Of a stretch of DNA of 64,000 nucleotides, positions 58,119-64,000 are shown one piece after another; the stretch's first letter is position 1, and each line of letters begins with the position of its first letter. The stretch comes from Haemophilus pittmaniae (GTDB taxonomy: Bacteria; Pseudomonadota; Gammaproteobacteria; Enterobacterales; Pasteurellaceae). The notes under the pieces are model-generated. The model had not been told where the DNA came from, ran no database searches, and saw only the letters and a list, made by a program, of their open reading frames with translations. The DNA is taken from contig NZ_LT906463.1 in NCBI RefSeq assembly GCF_900186995.1, forward strand, positions 1 through 64,000, read 5' to 3'. The translations under genes were made by a program, and so were the position numbers.

Positions 58119-58409
58119 ATGACAAAGCACGTCGAACTATTTAATAATACTTGGAATGTACGGATCAGTGATCCCGGTGAAGAAGGCGCGCAAAGCCACT
58201 TCTTTGAAACCGTTTATTTAATCTTAACCGCCCATTTGGAAGAAACCATCCGTTATGAGTTTGTCCGTCGAGTAGAAGACCAAGTAAAAATTAAGCGTGA
58301 CTTTACGGATTTGCAGGAATTATTTAAATTTTTAGGGGATTATTTGGATCCCGTGTCCTTAGGTTTGTTGGGCGTTAAAATTGGCAATTTAGGTGTCACC
58401 ATCGAATAA
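58119..58409 (+). CDS. conserved-looking small protein of unknown function
   Basis: I do not recognise the family. The 96-residue product is soluble, acidic and free of Cys, with mixed helix and strand character (HFFETVYLILTAHLEETIRYE, a 20-residue stretch read as helix without its last residue, then DFTDLQELFKFLGDYLD). The start ATG has TAGGAG upstream and a terminator follows, so it looks like a real gene. It is transcribed in the same direction as arfA but after arfA's terminator. Confidence 0.7.
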   Translation: MTKHVELFNNTWNVRISDPGEEGAQSHFFETVYLILTAHLEETIRYEFVRRVEDQVKIKRDFTDLQELFKFLGDYLDPVSLGLLGVKIGNLGVTIE

Positions 58410-58420
58410 ATCAGATAAAA

Positions 58421-58458
58421 AATGCGGCTTAGGAATATCCCTAAGCCGCATTTCTTTT
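58421..58458. terminator. bidirectional terminator between the small gene and bamC
   Basis: The stem AATGCGGCTTAGG/CCTAAGCCGCATT (58421-58433 and 58440-58452) has T-rich tails on both strands. It lies between convergent genes. Confidence 0.92.
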
Positions 58459-58467
58459 ATGTTGCTA

Positions 58468-59469
58468 TTAATGGGCTAACAATTGTGCCAAAGCATTATA
58501 AACTGCTTTAGCCGCATCTTCATTTAATGCTTTGCCATCTTCATCACTTAACACTGCAGCACTTTGCTTACCAACTGCGGAAATCTGTAAATGATAAGTG
58601 CCCTTCTCCAAATCAGGACGACTCACACCAAAACGCAACCATTCTGATTTATCCAAGGGTTTATATTTCAATTCACGTTGACCACGACCTGCCACTTCAG
58701 ACACTGTATCAAAGCCTAATTGCGGTAATGCCGAAGCCAATTTACTCCAAGCCTGAGCAAATGTGGCATCCATTGCCAACGCTAAACGACCATTATTATC
58801 GGTAATCAAACCGGATTGGAATGCACCTACGACTGTCGAACTTAAATCCTGTTGCTGCTTGTTATAGGCTTCAGTAAGGGCCGCCACTAAACGGTTTAAG
58901 CGATCGGAAGTATAACGTTGTTTAGCCGCCACATCCGGAGTAAAAATAACACCATCACGACGCATTTGTTGCACGGAGACAGCCAAAGCACTCGCACCAT
59001 TAGCATTTATCTGTTCAATTTTATAGCGGATTTCCGTACCGGCAGAATCATCCGCACGACCGGTTGGAGCCCAATCAGAGAGCAAAACCAAGCCATTGAT
59101 ATTGGAGTTAATGCCATCTTCTTTTAATAAACGTTGTACCTGCTGTAAGTTATATACCGCGGCCTGTTGGTCGGAATACACGATCAACGCACGCTCACCA
59201 TCAAACTGGGTTAGGGAATTTTTAATAATTGCCAATGGTGTTGAAGGCGGACGAATATCTACCGTAGCTCCTTTTTTAATTTCCGCCGGCAATTCATAAA
59301 GATTAGATTGACGCGGTAAAGTCACTCCACCGCTATTTAATGGAGAAAAACCGGGTACATCTTCAGCATATTTCTGATAACTATCATTAGCCGTTTGTAG
59401 TTTCTCCGGATCGCTTGAGCAACCAGTCAATACAGCAGCAATAACAATACCTAATAATAATTTTTTCAT
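58468..59469 (-). CDS. bamC: outer membrane assembly lipoprotein BamC
   Basis: BamC (NlpB) is a lipoprotein of the BAM complex that inserts beta-barrel proteins. The 333-residue precursor has the lipobox LTGC (Cys17), an unstructured segment to about residue 90, and two helix-grip domains. It lies downstream of dapA, the order also found in E. coli. Hap, in this window, would be a client of the BAM complex. Confidence 0.93.
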   Translation of the reverse strand: MKKLLLGIVIAAVLTGCSSDPEKLQTANDSYQKYAEDVPGFSPLNSGGVTLPRQSNLYELPAEIKKGATVDIRPPSTPLAIIKNSLTQFDGERALIVYSDQQAAVYNLQQVQRLLKEDGINSNINGLVLLSDWAPTGRADDSAGTEIRYKIEQINANGASALAVSVQQMRRDGVIFTPDVAAKQRYTSDRLNRLVAALTEAYNKQQQDLSSTVVGAFQSGLITDNNGRLALAMDATFAQAWSKLASALPQLGFDTVSEVAGRGQRELKYKPLDKSEWLRFGVSRPDLEKGTYHLQISAVGKQSAAVLSDEDGKALNEDAAKAVYNALAQLLAH

Positions 59470-59565
59470 TCCCTATCCTTCATGCGTAATAGTATTTATA
59501 AAATAGACCGCGTTTTGACAAAAAACATCACAAAAAGTTTAAAGGGGCTACTGCCCCTTCATCAA

Positions 59566-60462
59566 TTAAATTAAACCGGCGATTTTTAATGCTTCTTCTA
59601 CTTTTACCTGAGCACCTTCGCTGAGTACAGTTAATGGTAAACGTAAATTCGGTACAGGAATTAAACCTAAACGATAAGCAGCCCATTTCACCGGGATCGG
59701 ATTACCTTCCAAGAATAAATCATGGTGTAGACGGGCTAAACGTTGGTTAATCACCTCAGCCTCGGCAAATTTACCATTACGCGCCAAATGACACATCTCT
59801 GTCATATCCTTCGCCGCTAAGTTATTGGTCACAGAGATCACCCCTTCAGCACCTAATTGCATCGCCTGCAAACCGGTAGCATCATCACCGCTTAACACGA
59901 TAAATTCATTGCCAGCTAATTGTTTAATTTTTTGAATACGGGACACATCACCGGTAGCTTCTTTGATACCCACAATATTGCTGATTTCCGCCAAACGGGC
60001 TACGGTTTCCGGTTGCATATCGCTACCGGTACGGCCCGGTACGTTATAAAGCAATTGCGGTAAATCAGTACATTCGGCAATGGCTTTAAAATGTTGGTAC
60101 ATCCCCTCTTGGGTTGGTTTATTGTAGTAAGGCACCACAGAGAGGCAGCCCGCAACACCGCTATCATGTAATAATTTCGTCATGATAATTGCTTCACTGG
60201 TTGCATTTGCGCCAGCACCGGCAATCACCGGAATACGTCCTTTAGCAAATTCCACCGTCTTTTTCACTACCTTCACATTTTCATCGATACTCAATGTTGC
60301 AGACTCGCCAGTAGTTCCTACAGATACAATTGCATCGGTACCGGCTTCAATATGGAAATTCACCAACTTCTCAAGTGTTTGGAAATCAACTTCACCGTGA
60401 CCATCCATTGGTGTAATAAGCGCAACGATACTGCCTGAAAATAAAGGATAAGACGTGGACAT
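59566..60462 (-). CDS. dapA: 4-hydroxy-tetrahydrodipicolinate synthase
   Basis: DapA condenses pyruvate with aspartate semialdehyde in lysine and diaminopimelate synthesis. The 298-residue TIM-barrel protein has Tyr139 ([10 protein letters not shown]) and the Schiff-base Lys167 in [10 protein letters not shown]. Both are offset by six from E. coli numbering, in line with a slightly longer N-terminus ([12 protein letters not shown]). It is divergent from bcp and precedes bamC with a 96-base gap. Confidence 0.97.
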   Translation of the reverse strand: MSTSYPLFSGSIVALITPMDGHGEVDFQTLEKLVNFHIEAGTDAIVSVGTTGESATLSIDENVKVVKKTVEFAKGRIPVIAGAGANATSEAIIMTKLLHDSGVAGCLSVVPYYNKPTQEGMYQHFKAIAECTDLPQLLYNVPGRTGSDMQPETVARLAEISNIVGIKEATGDVSRIQKIKQLAGNEFIVLSGDDATGLQAMQLGAEGVISVTNNLAAKDMTEMCHLARNGKFAEAEVINQRLARLHHDLFLEGNPIPVKWAAYRLGLIPVPNLRLPLTVLSEGAQVKVEEALKIAGLI

Positions 60463-60566
60463 AAAAACCTCCGAGGTTAATTATTGGGGAATATTGGAAA
60501 TACCGACAATGGTCGCTAAAATACCCCTACTTTGCAAATTATTTTTTCTATTTCAAAGGATTTTTT

Positions 60567-61031
60567 ATGAAAACATTGCAAGCCGGCGACAATGCGCCGC
60601 AATTCACCTTACTCAATCAAGACAATCAAACTATTTCCTTGGCGGATTTTCACGGACAAAAAGTGCTCGTTTATTTTTATCCGAAAGCCCTCACCCCGGG
60701 ATGTACAACACAAGCCTGTGGTTTGCGCGACAGCAAAAGCGAATTGGAAAAACTAGGCGTAGTCATTTTAGGCATTAGCCCTGACAGCCCGAAAAAACTG
60801 GCGCAATTCAAAGAAAAAAAAGAGCTAAATTTCATGCTATTAGCGGATGAAACCCATCAAGTGGCTGAGCAATTCGGCGTTTGGGGAGAAAAGAAATTCA
60901 TGGGCAAAACCTATGACGGTATCCATCGTATTAGCTTTCTCATTGATGAACAGGGAAAAATCCTCAAGGTTTTCGATAAATTCAAAACCGGTGAACACCA
61001 CAAAATCGTCCTTGAATATTTGCAAGGCTAA
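60567..61031 (+). CDS. bcp: thioredoxin-dependent thiol peroxidase
   Basis: Bcp is a peroxiredoxin that reduces hydrogen peroxide and alkyl hydroperoxides. The 154-residue protein has the peroxidatic Cys46 and resolving Cys51 in TPGCTTQACGLRD, the pattern of the E. coli-type Bcp. It is divergent from dapA, a common arrangement (E. coli has gcvR between them). Confidence 0.95.
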   Translation: MKTLQAGDNAPQFTLLNQDNQTISLADFHGQKVLVYFYPKALTPGCTTQACGLRDSKSELEKLGVVILGISPDSPKKLAQFKEKKELNFMLLADETHQVAEQFGVWGEKKFMGKTYDGIHRISFLIDEQGKILKVFDKFKTGEHHKIVLEYLQG

Positions 61032-61034
61032 AAA

Positions 61035-61060
61035 AAAGGAACCTCTGAGTTCCTTTTCTT
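61035..61060 (+). terminator. intrinsic terminator of bcp
   Basis: The stem AAGGAAC/GTTCCTT has a 6-base loop and is followed by TTCTT. Confidence 0.8.
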
Positions 61061-61117
61061 GTTGGCTAGGCGAATTAAACCAATATTTCGCCATCAATAA
61101 TAGCATCTTAAATCAAC

Positions 61118-61180
61118 CCTAATAAAATCAATGACTTAGCAATTATTTTCAAGAAAACTTTTATTTTTGAAGGGGCGTTT
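61118..61180 (+). repeat. IHF-site intergenic repeat, copy 14
   Basis: CTAA and TTAG flank the IHF match AATCAATGACTTA. ATTTTCAAGAAAACTT and a terminal AGGGGCGTTT follow. It lies between convergent bcp and the DUF1294 gene; no gene is seen in the rest of that gap. Confidence 0.85.
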
Positions 61181-61244
61181 ATCGCGTTTGGAAGCAGACA
61201 TTGAGCTAAGGGGCGGGCGCTCCCTCTGATTCAGTTTCAATAAA

Positions 61245-61517
61245 TTAAAAAAAGAAATATCCGCAAGGGATTAAGATCAGCCAAATCAAAGCGCTGAGAA
61301 TCACGATAAATTTAAAACTGAAGTGTTTGGTTTTATGATGAAAGCGTTGCATAGCACAATAAACACCAATAAAACCACCGCATAGGCTGAGTAGAAAGAA
61401 GGTTTTTTCCGAAATTCGCCAGCCATGACGAACTGCGCGGACTTTATCTTTCCACATTAAAAAATAAGCGGCGATGTTCACCGCCGCTAATATGAGTACT
61501 AAAAGCTGAATCAGCAT
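61245..61517 (-). CDS. DUF1294 family membrane protein
   Basis: The 90-residue protein has three hydrophobic segments and the family pattern FLMWKDKVRAVRHGWRIS and FLLSLCGGFIGVYCAM followed by HHKTKHFSF. The function is unknown. The frame extends into glyA, but the ATG at 61517 shares a base with the glyA stop (TAATG), so it should be translationally coupled to glyA and starts where the family does. Confidence 0.85.
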   Translation of the reverse strand: MLIQLLVLILAAVNIAAYFLMWKDKVRAVRHGWRISEKTFFLLSLCGGFIGVYCAMQRFHHKTKHFSFKFIVILSALIWLILIPCGYFFF

Positions 61518-62779
61518 TATGCGTAAACCGGCAAGCGTTTGCAGATCGCCAATACTTTTTCTTTGGTCGCAGCAATCACTTGTTCTTCGTTTTCTTTGCC
61601 TAGTGAATCTAACACATCGCACATCCAGCCGGCTAACTCACGACAATCCTGTTCGTTAAAGCCACGACGGGTTACCGCCGGTGTACCAACACGAATACCG
61701 GAAGTCACGAATGGTTTTTGTGGATCGTTTGGTACAGAGTTTTTATTAACGGTGATATTCGCTTTACCTAACGCTGCATCAGCGGCTTTACCGGTTAAAC
61801 CTTGTTTGATGAAGCTCACTAAGAATAAGTGGTTTTCTGTGCCGTTAGAAACCACGTCATAACCACGTTGTTTAAACACTTCCACCATCGCTTTGGCATT
61901 TTTAATCACGTTCGCTTGGTATTCTTTGTAAGCAGGTTCTAATGCTTCTTTGAAACATACTGCTTTAGCCGCAATAATATGAACTAATGGACCACCTTGG
62001 TTTGCAGGGAAAACAGAAGATTGTAAGCGTTTATAAAGCTCTTCATCACCGCAAGAAGAAAGGATTAAACCACCACGTGGGCCACCTAAGGTTTTATGGG
62101 TGGTCGTTGTCACAACGTGTGCATATGGTAATGGGTTTGGATATAAACCAGCTGCAATTAAACCCGCAACGTGTGCCATATCGACGAACAGATACGCACC
62201 CACTTCATCAGCGATTTCGCGCATTTTTTTCCAGTCTACTACTTGGGAATATGCGGAGAAACCGGCAACGATCATTTTCGGTTTGTGTTCTAAGGCTTTT
62301 TGACGCACATCCTCATAGTCGATCAAACCGTCAGCGGTGATGCCGTAAAGCACAGAATGATAAATTTTACCGGAGAAGCTTACTTTCGCCCCGTGAGTTA
62401 GGTGACCACCATGCGCTAAATCCATCCCTAAAATAGTATCGCCAGCGTTGATTAATGCACCATAGACCGCCGCATTGGCTTGTGAACCAGAGTGTGGTTG
62501 CACGTTCACATAATCCGCACCAAATAATTCTTTCGCGCGATCAATTGCCAACTGTTCCACAATGTCTGCGTACTCACAACCACCATAGTAACGTTTACCC
62601 GGATAGCCTTCCGCATATTTGTTGGTAAACTGTGAACCCTGCGCTTCCATTACGCGTGGACTGGCATAGTTTTCAGATGCGATAAGCTCGATATGCTCTT
62701 CTTGACGACGATTTTCGTCCTGAATGGCTTGCCATAGAACCGGATCGTAATCAGCGATGTTCATACTTTTTTTAAACAT
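61517..62779 (-). CDS. glyA: serine hydroxymethyltransferase
   Basis: GlyA converts serine and tetrahydrofolate to glycine and methylene-THF. The 420-residue PLP enzyme has Lys229 in [13 protein letters not shown], the same position as in E. coli. The frame extends to 62830; the ATG at 62779 ([12 protein letters not shown]) with AGGAAAA upstream is chosen. In E. coli glyA is PurR-regulated, but no PurR box is visible here although purL has a full-consensus one. The DUF1294 gene is coupled downstream. Confidence 0.97.
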   Translation of the reverse strand: MFKKSMNIADYDPVLWQAIQDENRRQEEHIELIASENYASPRVMEAQGSQFTNKYAEGYPGKRYYGGCEYADIVEQLAIDRAKELFGADYVNVQPHSGSQANAAVYGALINAGDTILGMDLAHGGHLTHGAKVSFSGKIYHSVLYGITADGLIDYEDVRQKALEHKPKMIVAGFSAYSQVVDWKKMREIADEVGAYLFVDMAHVAGLIAAGLYPNPLPYAHVVTTTTHKTLGGPRGGLILSSCGDEELYKRLQSSVFPANQGGPLVHIIAAKAVCFKEALEPAYKEYQANVIKNAKAMVEVFKQRGYDVVSNGTENHLFLVSFIKQGLTGKAADAALGKANITVNKNSVPNDPQKPFVTSGIRVGTPAVTRRGFNEQDCRELAGWMCDVLDSLGKENEEQVIAATKEKVLAICKRLPVYA

Positions 62780-62894
62780 TGTGTTTTCCTCGTTACTTAA
62801 ATTATTTGTGTATAGTTTACCTGTTTCCAAGTAAGAATTTAATCAGACATTTTGCGCATATTTTTCATTATTACAATGAAAAACATTCACTTAT

Positions 62895-63467
62895 CTAGAT
62901 TGAGCCCTTTTCTTTAACTAATTTCTCAATCAGTTTTGTTTCTTTAGTTTGCTCACCGGCATTCAATTTACGGCATTGAGCGGTCTCTTTTGTATAGGTA
63001 TTAAAACTTGTCATCCTTGTTGGACTTTCCATTTTAATCTTCATATCTAAATGATTACCACAGTCACTACAAGATGAAACAAACTCCTTATCATGCGCTT
63101 TAAATTCTGGAGATTGTTCAATTATTTTTGCCACTTGCGGTGAATGGGCGGTTTTAAATAGGCGATCGGTAAAATCGTAACTTAACTTACCCTTATCAGC
63201 CTGCCATTTGGCCTTTGCCTGTAATAAATAACGCATCCAACCTTCTTGTGTATCGATCTGCGAGATACCACGTAGCAGCACAGTTTGATCCGCGCGATAG
63301 GTAATATAATCAAAATGCTCAACCGGTAAAGGCGCCTTGGCGGATGGTTTGACATGGCAAATCCAATCGCCAACTAATGCCTTTTCCTCTGCCGTTTGCT
63401 GATGCGCTGTTGCACAACCGGCCAATAACACAGCCAACAGGCTTCCTAAAATCAGCTTTCTCATCAT
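62895..63467 (-). CDS. putative lipoprotein, tandem paralogue 1
   Basis: The 190-residue protein has a lipobox LAGC (Cys18) and a mature part with CHVKPSAK, LLRGISQIDTQEGWMRYLL and a CXXC (SCSDCGNH). It matches no family I recognise, but it is clearly related to the gene upstream (63554). AAGGAGT precedes an ATGATG start. The protein would be anchored to a membrane, probably the outer one. Confidence 0.8.
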   Translation of the reverse strand: MMRKLILGSLLAVLLAGCATAHQQTAEEKALVGDWICHVKPSAKAPLPVEHFDYITYRADQTVLLRGISQIDTQEGWMRYLLQAKAKWQADKGKLSYDFTDRLFKTAHSPQVAKIIEQSPEFKAHDKEFVSSCSDCGNHLDMKIKMESPTRMTSFNTYTKETAQCRKLNAGEQTKETKLIEKLVKEKGSI

Positions 63468-63553
63468 AATACTCCTTTTACTTGATAGGTCATTGAAGTT
63501 ACAAAAGTATGCTTAAAATTCTATTCATCCTGCGAACAATCGAATAACAAGAG

Positions 63554-64000
63554 TTAGCGCTTGGCACTAAAGTACTTATTTAATAATTGAATGTCTTTAT
63601 CACGCTCTGTTACACGTCGGCAAGTCGCATAATCCTTGCCTAAAAGTAGTTCGTTGCCATCTTGTTTCAGCTCAATTGGCATATCCACATGATCGGCAGA
63701 TTTACTATAAAATGCATCCAATTGTTCTTTTTCTTGTTTTTGCAAAGCCTTATTTTGCTTGATGGCTTTAGCCACATTTTTACTGTGAGCCGGCACCATA
63801 GCACGATTGATAAAATCAAAACTTAAGACATTAGTTTGACTCTGCCATTTCACCTTTCCTTTGATTAAATAACGGAGCGTGCTCTCCTTATCTAATTCAA
63901 TGCTAGAAATACCTCGCAACATACCTGCTCCATCAGATTTCAAAACAAAATGATCTACACGATCGTAAGTTTGTTTATCTTTCGTTGGGATAGTATGGCA
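63554..64000 (-). CDS. paralogous lipoprotein-like protein, 5' end outside the window
   Basis: The frame stays open to the window edge, where it reads CHTIPTKDKQTYDRVDHFVLK (given here as CHTIPTKDK then RVDHFVLK), aligning with CHVKPSAK and PVEHFDYITYR of the neighbour. The shared LRGISSIELDKES and AHSKNVAKAI blocks confirm the kinship. The CXXC of the neighbour is absent (YSKSADHVDM), so any disulfide or metal site is not conserved. A TTG at 63943 is internal. The signal peptide should lie beyond base 64000. Confidence 0.75.
   Translation of the reverse strand, partial: CHTIPTKDKQTYDRVDHFVLKSDGAGMLRGISSIELDKESTLRYLIKGKVKWQSQTNVLSFDFINRAMVPAHSKNVAKAIKQNKALQKQEKEQLDAFYSKSADHVDMPIELKQDGNELLLGKDYATCRRVTERDKDIQLLNKYFSAKR

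Noticed and set aside
62780..62894. PurR operator before glyA
   Set aside because: Looked for because glyA is PurR-controlled in E. coli; no ACGCAAACG-like palindrome is present.

Overview
The window is bacterial chromosome from the family Pasteurellaceae (Haemophilus/Aggregatibacter/Avibacterium relatives). This rests on the gene content (dnaA-dnaN-recF, ybaB-recR-topB, the nrfABCD nitrite reductase, a Hap-type autotransporter, manXYZ, dapA-bamC, perM-arsC), on moderately AT-rich codon use, and on a few exact copies of the Haemophilus uptake 9-mer AAGTGCGGT. The genus cannot be fixed from the sequence alone. Base 1 is the GTG start of dnaA, so the record was probably rotated to that gene and oriC itself is not visible.

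Layout. 1-3.6 kb: replication genes dnaA, dnaN, recF. 3.7-7.7 kb: purL with a full-consensus PurR operator. 7.9-11.1 kb: mannose-family PTS (manXYZ) plus a small membrane protein behind a terminator, with a CRP-type site upstream. 11.2-12.4 kb: remnant of an ABC-transporter ATPase and an intact methyltransferase. 12.6-16.8 kb: argCJBD with two phased ArgR boxes, bracketed by two near-identical repeat-plus-terminator cassettes. 17-20.5 kb: yfcZ, trpS, hflD, purB. 20.7-22.5 kb: a DUF4153 membrane protein broken by an in-frame TGA. 22.7-30 kb: sucrose-type PTS, tRNA-Leu, secG, topB, recR, ybaB, a membrane phosphoesterase and a DUF554 protein. 30.4-38 kb: nrfABCD followed by a dedicated haem-ligation set (NrfE, CcmG-like thioredoxin, NrfF-NrfG fusion). 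38-42 kb: the Hap-like autotransporter protease. 42-50.3 kb: glyQ and glyS, separated by about 5 kb of accessory genes (nitrobindin-like protein, glutaredoxin-like protein, lipoprotein, membrane protein, amidotransferase, acid phosphatase, DUF559 nuclease) and a palindrome array. 50.3-64 kb: tRNA-Ile(CAU), kefC, a dicarboxylate transporter, rraA, menA, trmO, perM, arsC-like, arfA, bamC, dapA, bcp, a DUF1294 protein, glyA and two tandem paralogous lipoproteins.

The most striking signal is not a gene. A 60-68 bp intergenic element occurs 14 times. Every copy carries an exact match to the IHF consensus WATCAANNNNTTR, in most copies flanked by a short inverted repeat whose arms vary in a compensated way, and every copy ends in a GGGGCGTTT-like box. 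Copies on the + strand and on the - strand differ in the IHF spacer. The family looks like a Pasteurellaceae counterpart of the IHF-site-containing RIP/RIB elements of E. coli or the Correia elements of Neisseria. A second repeat system, CCTCTTTGCTAAAGAGG palindromes, sits directly behind a tandemly duplicated DUF559 nuclease gene. Positions, motifs and spacings were read by eye; no database search or alignment program was used.
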